Shown here: positions 47,701 to 55,670 of the stretch, in pieces
How positions within the stretch are numbered: the first letter of the stretch is position 1
Layout of the letters: each line of letters begins with the position of its first letter
NCBI GenBank assembly: GCA_016715645.1
Contig: JADJZR010000011.1
Coordinates: 62,001 to 126,000, forward strand
Direction: 5' to 3'
DNA: 64,000 nucleotides
Source: Elusimicrobiota bacterium
Lineage (GTDB): Bacteria > Elusimicrobiota > Elusimicrobia > FEN-1173
The notes under the pieces: generated by a model
What the model was told of the DNA's origin: nothing
Seen by the model: only the letters and a program-made list of their open reading frames with translations
The model's database searches: none
Made by a program: the position numbers and the translations under genes

Positions 47701-50700
47701 CCTCGTATGAGGCCTCTGGAGAAATCGACATCCAAGGAACACTTGTTTTGCCCAGCACCTGGAGCGTGTCGGTCAGCAGTATCACCGGGCTGGCCGCGGC
47801 GGGCGTTATTCCCCAGGTGGACGTCTACGCCCTCCCGTTTCCGAACCATTACGAGACACGATCGGGCCCGATCCGAACGGTCCCCGCGGACGTTCATTCG
47901 ACGTCGGCCACTTACCGAATCCCCGGCCTCTCGTCGGGAGGCTACTGGTTGCGAGTTCGACAGGATTTGGTCCCTCCCCCGGCGGGTTGTTACGGCTGTA
48001 TGTCGGAACCGGGCCTGCCCGACCTATCCAACGAAGGCGCCGTTATTTATGTGGACACACAATCCCTGACGGGGGTGGATCTCACTCTCACCAACGGGGT
48101 CGACGTTTCCGGCACGCTGAACCGTCCCTCGGGGGACACGACCTCGGACACCCGGATCTTTAAAATTCGCCTGCGCCGGTCAGACAATTTTACCGTGTGG
48201 CAAACAACCGTGACCAGCGTGGGGGCCGCTACCGCGTATCGGTTCAGCCACGTGGCGCCGGGGGATTACATTCTTGAAATCACCGACCAGGGCATGGATG
48301 CCCGCTACGGCGCGAAAGCGGTCCCAATAAAAGTAGCGGCCGCCGCTGTGACAAAAAATGTGACGTTGTTGAGCGGAGGAACCATTGTCGGCCGCCTGCG
48401 CGACGCCGACAGTCAAACCCTCATCAACGCCCAAAACAGTTCCCAATACCTTCCGCAAAATTTTGGAATCTCGGCCCAGGCCAATCCGTGGGTTCAAGGC
48501 GGGTGGGTGGAAGCTTTACGGTCAACAACCACCTTTGGATTTTATTTTGACGCAGACGGCCAGTTCCGAATTCCACGCCTCATTCCCGACACCAACTACG
48601 ACCTGCGTTTCCGTGGCTACGACGGACTGGACAACGCTGACCGCGCTAGCGGGGTCAAAACGTACGCGCCCACGGTGATCGCGGGCATTCTCGCGTCCGA
48701 AGGACAAAGCGTAGATGTGGGAACCGTGGATTTGAAACAGGGCGTGACTTTGTCGGGGACCGTTTTGTCGGTGTCCAGCCAGCCGCTGGCCAACGTGCGG
48801 GTCATCGCTCGGCCCTCGGTCAAATCCACAGTGGATACCTGGAACCTGCAGGTGGAAGCGTATACCGACGAGGATGGCCGTTACAGCTTGCAAGGGATCG
48901 ATCGGGCCTACACGTACTACGACATCGTGGCCGCGCCCCGGTATCGGCCGGGGGAAACGTTTGCGTCCCTGTCCGGCCCCCGGTACGCGGAGGAACGCCG
49001 GCGAATGGTGGATGTCACCGTCGCCACCGCAACGGTGGACAACAATTTTTCGCTCACCGAGGCGATTGGCGTGGTCACGGGCCAGGTGGTTCCCGTCGAT
49101 GGCGGGACCCTCGCCCCGGTGTTTTTGGACGATCAAAGCGGAGAGGGATTGCGTGGGGCCGACGTGGTGTTGCATCGCGACGGAGCCATGTTTGAAGACA
49201 ATCCCTTGGGCGAAATTGAAGAGCGCACCGCACCCGACGGCACGTTCCGTGTCGAGGGGCTCAAACCCGGGCCTTACACCTTGCGCGCGTTGGCCCAGGG
49301 ATATGTGACATCGGTCCAAACCCTTTTGGTTCCCGCCGGATCCAAAGATGTCGGCACCCTCACTCTCGGACGCGGCGCTACCGTGACCGGCACGTTAACC
49401 AAACCCGGCGGCGCCGCCGTCAACAGCGAAGAGGTGGAAATGGTGGTGGGTGTCGACGAAGATTTCGAAGATTTTCTGTTCGGATCCCTGGACATCGACG
49501 CGGGAACCATGGAAATCGAAGGATATACCGTGTCCGGTTTTCAAGTTGGTAAAGAGTATTCCCTGATCATCGTGACCGACAAAGACGATATTTTCGCCAC
49601 CGGAAGCACCGTCGCCTTTACCGTCGCGGGCGAAACGCAGGTAATCAATTTGGAATACCGCGCCGCCGCGCCCCGGGTGTTCGTCAATCAAACCCAACGG
49701 GTGGTCCTCAACGATCCCAACGATTCAGCGGATGACCAACGGGTCACGTCCGTGCGTTTCTTTGTCAGCCAACCCCTGCGCAACCAAACGCCGGGAGATA
49801 CAGACTTGAGCTCGATTGTGATCGTTAGTTCAGGCGCGGGGACGTTGAGCGACCTGTCCGTCAACTCGTCTCGCGATACCCTCACCGCAGACTACACGGC
49901 ACCGGCCACGGAACCATCGTTCGTTTTGGGCCTGAATTTTTTAACCATTGAAAAAGATCCGGCCACCGGGGACAATTTCGAAGTTGACGAAACCTTTGCG
50001 TTCTACGCTGGATTCGCCAAACGGCGGTCGACCACGGTCTCCAATGTGATCGGGGGCGACGTTCAATTGGAAGACGAAGCGTCCGGCGTGACGTTCCCGT
50101 CCGGAACGTTCGACGTTGCGTCGTCCTCGTCCGTCGAGGTGGAAATCCGAATTTTAGAAGAACTGCCCCCGGCCTCGGTTCCCGCCGCCAAATCTTCGGG
50201 ACGAAACGGATCCATAAGATCCTCCCAGGCCAGTGTGGCCCACGCGGCTAAACAGTTCGGGGCCTCGGCCTATCCCTCCCAGGACCTTTACGAAATGGCT
50301 TCGGCCGCTGCCGCGGTGGACCCTTACAGCGCGTTTTACGACATTTTCTTGCCTGCCGGGATTAAGTCGGTTCTCAAAAAGTCCGCCCAACTGACCCTCA
50401 CCTACGATCCAGACATCGCGTCGGATCCCAACACGTTGAACATCTATTTTTACCACCCCGAAAAACAGTTGTTTATTCTTGAAAACGCTAACCGTGTGGT
50501 GGACGAAGTTAACCACACCATCACGGTGTCAGTGGGACACTTATCAACGTTCCTGGTGCTGAACAACCAGGACCCTGTTTTGGGCGGCGAACAGGCCGAT
50601 GCCGGATACAATGGGGATTCCATCCAGGTGTTCAACACCCCCAACCCGTTCCGGCTCGCATCCAAAACGGTATCTTTGTCCCACACAACGCCCAACACCG

Positions 50701-50957
50701 CCACCACCGACGGCACTTACATTTGTTACAACCTGCCAGACGGAAAAATGGGTGGCGTAAAAATAGAAATATATGACGCGGCCGGCGTGTTGGTTCGCAC
50801 CTTGTCCGCCACGGCTTCCAGCGACGAATCTTACAACCGGTTGGAATGGGACGGCCGTAACGACGACGGTCGCAAAGTCGCCTCGGGGATTTACATCGGC
50901 CGGTTTACCTTGAACAGTGGAGACGAAAAAATGTTTAAACTGGCAGTCCTCAAATGA
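44772..50957 (+). CDS. 2061-aa secreted repeat protein with T9SS/FlgD-like C-terminal domain
   Basis: Signal peptide (SLAGALALAVGATAHA). Then about 12 carboxypeptidase-regulatory/Cna-B-like beta-sandwich units, e.g. ITGRVVDGQEQPIFEAEVNV (about 493), VGRLRDADSQTLINA (about 1205), LSGTVLSVSSQPLANVRVI (about 1325), GLRGADVVLHRDG (about 1460) with EGLKPGPYTLRALAQGYVTS. A TPDNDGANDSAVF gliding-like motif is near 403. The end (about 1957-2061) is NPFR...YICYNLPDG..KIEIYDAAGVLVRTL..WDGRNDDGRKVASGIY..KLAVLK, the FlgD-Ig/T9SS-CTD pattern. Probably a cell-surface structural or adhesive protein. The PorV/PorQ-like gene overlaps its end. Confidence 0.82.
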   Translation: MNTKLRCLSLAGALALAVGATAHAVSMNGTVNLTGGLVGPVFAQVAVATYPVINPSTAFTPSVYVASVTVQIPSLVGTFSFPSLPFFTPPTTYYVYAYIDADVDEVIDPLEPCGGYGPFPYHQPTATMTAVSNIDSGSVSLDLLTRGAIEGWVSVMGGVTGDRLMIRAVEDVAAPNTTLTQYTSIPLAGGFYSLPHLKPLANAYKVEAWIDSDFVGVPYAWDANEPKFNVSSLMVTANTISNAQTLLISGPGPDHIRLTGNDMSTHQTIVVDRPSSPLKVTVRDAQDQIVEVPEATALYFEAYSVAGNMVPELSVGGDAFQPVPGPMYIAAALSESEPLVFRSTQPGHVTLRVEARDFPSSGQSRYSWYDFDVLPAGSGFTNVGVRTNSQPAGAGLSTSTVITPDNDGANDSAVFSCTPPALETPWELWISSDSSIESSVIYRYYGYGTGEAYWHGYDHSGRRVPSATYYARFQTNGQGIVSSTLTVVVQSVGITGRVVDGQEQPIFEAEVNVYGQNGGGFQLTDSDGQFNVSGLKPLSFYNVELRKSGYQTVRFSTSTNLVTDPAVDLGTRTLEQGITLAVHVDVSAAPNRDIFGGVNVFDPAARDNQWGSVRISSGSTASDNGRYNGDAQFSTWTFITVRPNTMYQVEVNLPDFGRSTAAWTSPATGIGFLTFNMTRKPNVYGKVFFPSPLTIGQWVNVDARLDQQSMSTAWGGAWINAGAQEGLFSLYGLSDGTYHLRAYAQGFVASTASVTVDGEDVGHPNTGGVDFAPFSKGGKITGDLTVTGDTTGLSSSGPGGSCANNEFAVPLNANSRSSFMGTFTQACLPKSANVSSASYEIAGLADGTYEVYSYLPGFEFSSNGPLQVTVANSSGTANLGFVALAGSLTVVADLPADDDAALVSYELSLGYGNTSSWSGVLTASGPSQGVATVTGLGTGLYTLQVENGNRDLDFRRELVVPVKNGSAATAQVDLTVPSYEASGEIDIQGTLVLPSTWSVSVSSITGLAAAGVIPQVDVYALPFPNHYETRSGPIRTVPADVHSTSATYRIPGLSSGGYWLRVRQDLVPPPAGCYGCMSEPGLPDLSNEGAVIYVDTQSLTGVDLTLTNGVDVSGTLNRPSGDTTSDTRIFKIRLRRSDNFTVWQTTVTSVGAATAYRFSHVAPGDYILEITDQGMDARYGAKAVPIKVAAAAVTKNVTLLSGGTIVGRLRDADSQTLINAQNSSQYLPQNFGISAQANPWVQGGWVEALRSTTTFGFYFDADGQFRIPRLIPDTNYDLRFRGYDGLDNADRASGVKTYAPTVIAGILASEGQSVDVGTVDLKQGVTLSGTVLSVSSQPLANVRVIARPSVKSTVDTWNLQVEAYTDEDGRYSLQGIDRAYTYYDIVAAPRYRPGETFASLSGPRYAEERRRMVDVTVATATVDNNFSLTEAIGVVTGQVVPVDGGTLAPVFLDDQSGEGLRGADVVLHRDGAMFEDNPLGEIEERTAPDGTFRVEGLKPGPYTLRALAQGYVTSVQTLLVPAGSKDVGTLTLGRGATVTGTLTKPGGAAVNSEEVEMVVGVDEDFEDFLFGSLDIDAGTMEIEGYTVSGFQVGKEYSLIIVTDKDDIFATGSTVAFTVAGETQVINLEYRAAAPRVFVNQTQRVVLNDPNDSADDQRVTSVRFFVSQPLRNQTPGDTDLSSIVIVSSGAGTLSDLSVNSSRDTLTADYTAPATEPSFVLGLNFLTIEKDPATGDNFEVDETFAFYAGFAKRRSTTVSNVIGGDVQLEDEASGVTFPSGTFDVASSSSVEVEIRILEELPPASVPAAKSSGRNGSIRSSQASVAHAAKQFGASAYPSQDLYEMASAAAAVDPYSAFYDIFLPAGIKSVLKKSAQLTLTYDPDIASDPNTLNIYFYHPEKQLFILENANRVVDEVNHTITVSVGHLSTFLVLNNQDPVLGGEQADAGYNGDSIQVFNTPNPFRLASKTVSLSHTTPNTATTDGTYICYNLPDGKMGGVKIEIYDAAGVLVRTLSATASSDESYNRLEWDGRNDDGRKVASGIYIGRFTLNSGDEKMFKLAVLK

Positions 50958-51868
50958 GGGGGGACATTCGTCCCCTTTTCGCGGCGTGCGCTCTTCTAAT
51001 TTCCCCGTATTTGGTTTTGGCGGGCGGAGAAAATGGGGCGGCGTTTTTGAAGATTGGGGCGGGGGCTCGGCCGGCGGCGTTGGGGGAGGCGTATACCGCC
51101 GTGGCTGACGATGCGGTTTCGGCGTTCTACAACCCGGCGGGGTTGGCGGCGGTGTCGCGCATCGAGTTGGCTGCGACCCATACCCAATGGATTCAAAGCG
51201 GTCGGCATGATTCGCTGGCCGCGGCGTTTCCAACAAAATGGAGAACTTTTGCCGCCAACGTCATCACCCTCTCGTTCGACGACCTCGAACGGCGCAACAC
51301 CGATACCGACTTGGCCGAGTCCACGTTCGGGTCCATGGACGCCGCTTACGGCGTCTCTTACGGAAAGAAGGCCGGCCCCTTTTCTTGGGGGGTGGGGGCC
51401 GCCTACGTTCGGCAAACCTTGGACGGTGTTTCCGCCGGCGCTCCGGCGGGGTCCCTGGGCGGGTTGTGGCAAACGCCTGTGCCGGGCTTGACCCTGGGTG
51501 CCGCGGTTCGTAACATAGGAGGGTCCATTCAGTTCGAGCAAGAAGGAGACCCGTTGCCCCTCACCGCCGCCGTTGGCGTGGCCGGGCGATTTATGAGCAA
51601 CCGATTGTTGGGTACCATCGAGGCACGGTCCGTGCGAAACGAGTCCGCGGGGTTCGGCGCCGGGATCGAAGCGGCTCCGCCCCTCTACAAAGACGCATCC
51701 GGCCGACTGCGCGCCGGTTACCGGTCCGACGGGGCTGACGCCGACGACGCGTCGGGGTTGTCGTTGGGCGTCGGTGTGGCGTTCCCCCGGTGGGGGTTCG
51801 ACACGTCTTGGGAGCCCTACGGCGTTTTGGGCGACACGTTCCGCTATTCTTTCCGATTCACTTTCTAG
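50954..51868 (+). CDS. PorV/PorQ-like outer-membrane protein (UPF0164)
   Basis: 304 aa. Signal peptide (ACALLISPYLVLAGG), then the diagnostic family start AAFLKIGAGARPAALGEAYTAVADDAVSAFYNPAGLA. Repeated beta-strands follow, ending in SFRFTF with a terminal Phe. In Bacteroidota PorV is the shuttle/attachment barrel for type IX secreted proteins; here it overlaps (ATGA) the gene for a protein with a T9SS-like C-terminus, which fits a client-partner pair. No other T9SS genes are in the window. Confidence 0.85.
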   Translation: MRGDIRPLFAACALLISPYLVLAGGENGAAFLKIGAGARPAALGEAYTAVADDAVSAFYNPAGLAAVSRIELAATHTQWIQSGRHDSLAAAFPTKWRTFAANVITLSFDDLERRNTDTDLAESTFGSMDAAYGVSYGKKAGPFSWGVGAAYVRQTLDGVSAGAPAGSLGGLWQTPVPGLTLGAAVRNIGGSIQFEQEGDPLPLTAAVGVAGRFMSNRLLGTIEARSVRNESAGFGAGIEAAPPLYKDASGRLRAGYRSDGADADDASGLSLGVGVAFPRWGFDTSWEPYGVLGDTFRYSFRFTF

Positions 51869-51870
51869 AA

Positions 51871-52587
51871 ATGTCAAAACCAAAGTTGCCGACGGGGTTG
51901 GGCCGACGTTTTTTGGTGGTGGCGTCTTTGGGCGACGCGTCTCGTTTAATCGCGGACGCCCGCCGGGCCGTTAAAGAAGGCGCGGATGTTTTGGAAATTC
52001 GCGCGGATTTGTTTGCAAAAACCTATTTTAAGGCTGACCGGTTGCCCCACTTGTTGCGGTCGGTTCGACGGGAAGTTCGTCGGCCCCTGTTGTTAACTTT
52101 GAGAATGGGCGAGGAAGGCGGTGGGTTGTCGGTCAAATTTCGGGAAGTGGATCGCCTGGGCCTGTTTCGCGCCGCGCTGGCCCATGTCGACGGCGTGGAC
52201 GTCGAGCTGGCCGCCACGGAAATCAATCGCCATGTGGTCTTTGAAGCCCATAAACGGGGCCGGTTTGTCGTTATGTCCGCTCACCATTTTAAAAAAACGC
52301 CGTCCAACGCCGTCTTGTCCGGGCATGTGCGCAAAGCCCGCCGGTTGGGCGGCGACATTCTAAAAGTTGCCGCAAAACCCCACTCACGCAAAGATGTGGA
52401 CCGCTTAATGGCTTTTTGCGCCCGCGCGCCGTTTCGTCGCCGGGTATTTATCGCCATGGGTCCCCTGGGTCTGGAGACCCGGTTGCAGGGGTTCGACCAC
52501 GGTTCCCTCTGGACCTACGGCTACGTCCGCCGCCCCCTAGCCCCCGGCCAGTGGCCTGTCCAAAAACTCGTCAAGGAACGAATTTAA
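51871..52587 (+). CDS. aroD: Type I 3-dehydroquinate dehydratase
   Basis: 238 aa from ATG 51871, two bp after the PorV-like stop. Schiff-base Lys in ILKVAAKP, the His in MSAHHFKKTP, EIRADLF and the ending GSLWTYGYV are the type I pattern. Shikimate pathway. The C-terminal MGPLGLETRL motif is also present. Confidence 0.9.
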   Translation: MSKPKLPTGLGRRFLVVASLGDASRLIADARRAVKEGADVLEIRADLFAKTYFKADRLPHLLRSVRREVRRPLLLTLRMGEEGGGLSVKFREVDRLGLFRAALAHVDGVDVELAATEINRHVVFEAHKRGRFVVMSAHHFKKTPSNAVLSGHVRKARRLGGDILKVAAKPHSRKDVDRLMAFCARAPFRRRVFIAMGPLGLETRLQGFDHGSLWTYGYVRRPLAPGQWPVQKLVKERI

Positions 52588-52601
52588 AAATCCCAACTGC
52601 C

Positions 52602-52767
52602 CAGGTCCCTCATCTGCTCCTCGGGGGCGAATGCCCCCTTCGGAGCACCTTCCCCCAAGAGGGGAAGGAAAACAAAGCATTTCCCTCTCCTCTTGGGAGG
52701 CTGGTCGCAGAGCTCCCAGCACCGGGGGCGGCAGAGCCGCTGAAGCGAGGGCAGGGTGAGGGACCTG
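52602..52767. repeat. 166-bp inverted-repeat intergenic element, copy B
   Basis: Bounded by CAGGTCCCTCATCTGC and, inverted, GCAGGGTGAGGGACCTG. Inside are four hairpins: 52615-52647 (TGCTCC and GGGGGC stems, GAAT loop), 52648-52668 (CCTTCCCC-CAAGA-GGGGAAGG), 52693-52719 and 52728-52740 (GCGGC-AGA-GCCGC). Both halves recur near 43.3-43.5 kb with base-pair-preserving changes. It fits a non-autonomous REP/MITE-like element. No coding sequence. Confidence 0.75.
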
Positions 52768-52812
52768 AGCCGTTACTGAAAATCAAAAAATTTCAACAGC
52801 ATTGTTTGTAGA

Positions 52813-54450
52813 ATGCTCTTCGTGAGAACAGGTCGGGTCAATAACATATTCTTGGGGTGGCTTGTTGGTCTGGCCGCGTTGGTGTTGGCGCCCTTTTTGG
52901 CCAAGCCCCTTCACATGGACGCGCCTCTGATGGTGTGGGCCGCCCGGCAGGTTCGGCAAGACCCGCTCCATTTCTACAGCGTCGCGGTCAACTGGTTTGG
53001 AACCGTTGAAGGGTTGGACCGAATTTTGCGCATGCCGCCGTTGTTCGCGGCGGTTCTTTCGCCGTTGGCCTATCACGAAGCCCTCCTGCCGTTCATTCCC
53101 CTGGCGTTCGCTTTGACTGCTGTGGCCGGTATTTTTGTGTTGGCCCGCCTCTGGGGCGCCGACCCCCTGTGGGCGTGTCTGGCCGCCATCGCCACGCCCG
53201 CTTTTGTCGTGTGCGGATCGTTGGTCATGCCGGACATGGCCCTTTTATCTTTTTGGGTCTGGGCCCTGGTGTTTCAGGTTAAAGGCCACGAGCGCCCAGC
53301 CTGGTGGGTGGCCGCTACCCTGTGCACCACAGCGGCGGTTCTCACCAAATACAGCGGCCTGACCCTCCTCCCCCTTATGGGCCTTTACAGCATCGCCAAA
53401 GACCGCCGATTTTCCATCGGATTATTGAGTCTGATTTTACCCTTGATTGCCCTCGCCGTTTACCAACAGTTCACGGGGTCCCTCTATGGGGAAGGACTTT
53501 TCAGCGAGTCGGCCCGTTACGCGTTCGGATACCAGCCCCACACCGCGGGCTGGGCTATGCGCAAGAGCCTGACCGCCCTTTCTTTTGCGGGCGGGGGATT
53601 TGCCGTCGGCGTTTTTTTCTTCCCTTTCCTGTGGCCGGCCAAACAGAGGACTCCCTGGGCGATCGGGGCCGCGGTTGTCGCCGTGCTTGCGCTCGTGGCG
53701 GGGCCCTTTGAATCGTTCTCTTTTAGTTCTCGAACCGGTGTTCGTTGGGGCCTTCTAATCCAATTCGTTGTGTCGACGATGGGGGGGATTCAATGGGTGG
53801 CGTTGGCGTTCAGCGAATGGCAACGCCGACGGAATCCCGCATCCCTTGCGGTAGTCGCGTGGCTGGGCGGCACCATGGCTTTTGCGGCCTATTTCAATTG
53901 GTCGGTGACCGTCCGTTCCTTGTTGCCGGCGCTTCCGGTCATTGCGATTGTATTGGCCTGGCGCATGCAGTCCGTGGGTGTGCCGCTTCGTCAACGAACC
54001 GGAGCGATCGCCGTGGCCGCAATTTTGGCGCTGGCGGCCGGGTGGGCCGACGCGCGCCTGGCCTTCGCCGCCCGGGAAACCGCCCGCCAAACAGGTTCCT
54101 TAAAAACGACCGCGGAAAATATTTGGTTTCAAGGGCACTGGGGGTTTCAGTATTACCTGGAAAAAATCGGGGCCAAAGCCGTCGATTATGAACGCAGTGT
54201 GATCTTGCCCGCCGATCGGCTCTTGATCCCGTTGAACAACATTCGCGTCCAGTTCCCGCCCCGGGATTCTGTGGACCACCTGGGAACGTTGGTGGTCCCC
54301 GGCCCGTGGGGACTCACTGTGCATCATGGCGAATTGGGCGCTGGATTTCACTCCGACTACTGGGGCCCCTTGCCCCTGGCCTTCGGTCCCGTCCCCCCCG
54401 AAAAAACCCTCCTATTGCGCCCTCGATCAACGTTAAAATATCCTTCCTGA
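52813..54450 (+). CDS. GT39-like membrane glycosyltransferase
   Basis: 545 aa with about 11-12 hydrophobic helices. The first loop carries HMDAPLMVWAA, the DxP-type catalytic region of ArnT/PMT-2 relatives, followed by MPPLFA and MPDMALLSFWVWAL. A soluble periplasmic tail follows the last helix. It would move a lipid-linked sugar to a surface acceptor; substrate unknown. The GTG at 52822 (MRTGRVNN) lies 7 nt after TAGAAT and is a good alternative start. Confidence 0.8.
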   Translation: MLFVRTGRVNNIFLGWLVGLAALVLAPFLAKPLHMDAPLMVWAARQVRQDPLHFYSVAVNWFGTVEGLDRILRMPPLFAAVLSPLAYHEALLPFIPLAFALTAVAGIFVLARLWGADPLWACLAAIATPAFVVCGSLVMPDMALLSFWVWALVFQVKGHERPAWWVAATLCTTAAVLTKYSGLTLLPLMGLYSIAKDRRFSIGLLSLILPLIALAVYQQFTGSLYGEGLFSESARYAFGYQPHTAGWAMRKSLTALSFAGGGFAVGVFFFPFLWPAKQRTPWAIGAAVVAVLALVAGPFESFSFSSRTGVRWGLLIQFVVSTMGGIQWVALAFSEWQRRRNPASLAVVAWLGGTMAFAAYFNWSVTVRSLLPALPVIAIVLAWRMQSVGVPLRQRTGAIAVAAILALAAGWADARLAFAARETARQTGSLKTTAENIWFQGHWGFQYYLEKIGAKAVDYERSVILPADRLLIPLNNIRVQFPPRDSVDHLGTLVVPGPWGLTVHHGELGAGFHSDYWGPLPLAFGPVPPEKTLLLRPRSTLKYPS

Positions 54451-54461
54451 GATAGAAGGAT
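54440..54461 (+). terminator. Hairpin at the end of the glycosyltransferase gene
   Basis: ATCCTTC and GAAGGAT pair over an 8-nt loop. There is no T-run after it, so termination is uncertain. Confidence 0.3.
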
Positions 54462-54498
54462 CAATGGTTTGGGCGATCCGTGACAATTACGCAATATG

Positions 54499-54504
54499 TA
54501 TAAT
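54499..54504 (+). promoter_or_regulatory. -10 box before the AAA ATPase gene
   Basis: TATAAT 35 nt upstream of the ATG, preceded by TG. No matching -35 at the usual distance (ATCCGT). Confidence 0.4.
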
Positions 54505-54539
54505 ACAACCTGCGTAACTAAGCGCCAGGAGGTTCGAAT

Positions 54540-55670
54540 ATGAAAAACCCGTTTGTCTTCGGTGAAGCCGTTTCGGGATCGGCTTTTTGGAATCGCACGG
54601 CGGAAATTAAAGAACTGACCCAAGATCTCCGGGGGGGCCAAAACGTGATCGTGTTTTCCGCTCGCCGGTATGGAAAAACATCGCTTATAAAAACCGTTCT
54701 CCAAAAGCTTGCTGAAGAAAATCTCATCACCATTTACATGGATCTGTACCCGGCCACATCGAAAGAATCTTTTGTCCGTCTCTACGCCAAGACCATCGCT
54801 GAGTCCCTTGGAAAGCCGAGCACGAAGATCTTTTCGGCCGTTCGCCGTTGGCTCCCTCGGTTCCTACCAAAACTGGTTGTCGATTCGACCGGCAAAGTGG
54901 AATTGACGTTCGACTTGAACAACCTTCGGAATTTTAAAGACTATTTTCATGAGCTCCTGGAATCTGTTCACAAGAGAGCGACAGCGGAAAAGAGAAACGC
55001 CGTTGTGGTGTTTGATGAATTTCAAGAAGTGACTTCCTACGGGGACGACGAAATTGAGCGTGAAATGCGTAGTTCCTTCCAGCACCACCATAATGTGTCC
55101 TATGTGTTCCTTGGAAGCAAGAAACACCTTTTTCAGGGAATATTTAACGATGCCAATCGCCCTTTCTATCGAAGCGGAAAGCATTTTCCTCTTGGGCGCC
55201 TGCCCGATCAGGAAATAATTAAATTTGTCACCGACCGATTCCAACGAGGAGGCCTTTCTCTTCAACCTGATGTGGCTCAGTTGATCGCAAGGGAAAGCAG
55301 AGGACACCCGTATTACACCCAACTGCTTTGTCACATTCTTTGGTCGAATCGTTCGCACCATTCAGAGATCGTCAAGAAGGACCTTCATTTGGCCGTCGAA
55401 ACCATGTTGAAAAGGGAGACCCCAGGTTATCAGGCCATCATGGATGGGCTCACCCTTCGGATGCGTCAATTGGCCATTGCACTGAGCCAGGAGGAAACGT
55501 CCACGCCTTACGGGGAGAATTTTTTATCCAAATACAATCTTGGCACGGCGTCGACCGTTCAACGCGCACTCGTCTCCCTTATTCAAAAAGACGTCATTGA
55601 CCACATGGAGGGACACTATCAATTTCAGGACCCCTTTTTTGCCCAGTGGCTCCAGCGGTTTGTTTACTAA
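54540..55670 (+). CDS. ATPase_2-type (archaeal-like) AAA ATPase
   Basis: 376 aa. MKNPFVFGEAVSGSAFWNRTAEI, Walker A SARRYGKTSL, Walker B VVVFDEFQEV, and the sensor-like SYVFLGSKKHL fit the stand-alone AAA ATPases with a C-terminal winged helix (RALVSLIQKDVIDHMEG). Their function is poorly known, often in mobile or defence regions. The gene is visibly lower in GC than its neighbours and has its own TATAAT box (54499-54504) and CAGGAGG site, which fits recent acquisition. It converges with, and overlaps by 4 bp, the CDF gene. Confidence 0.82.
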   Translation: MKNPFVFGEAVSGSAFWNRTAEIKELTQDLRGGQNVIVFSARRYGKTSLIKTVLQKLAEENLITIYMDLYPATSKESFVRLYAKTIAESLGKPSTKIFSAVRRWLPRFLPKLVVDSTGKVELTFDLNNLRNFKDYFHELLESVHKRATAEKRNAVVVFDEFQEVTSYGDDEIEREMRSSFQHHHNVSYVFLGSKKHLFQGIFNDANRPFYRSGKHFPLGRLPDQEIIKFVTDRFQRGGLSLQPDVAQLIARESRGHPYYTQLLCHILWSNRSHHSEIVKKDLHLAVETMLKRETPGYQAIMDGLTLRMRQLAIALSQEETSTPYGENFLSKYNLGTASTVQRALVSLIQKDVIDHMEGHYQFQDPFFAQWLQRFVY

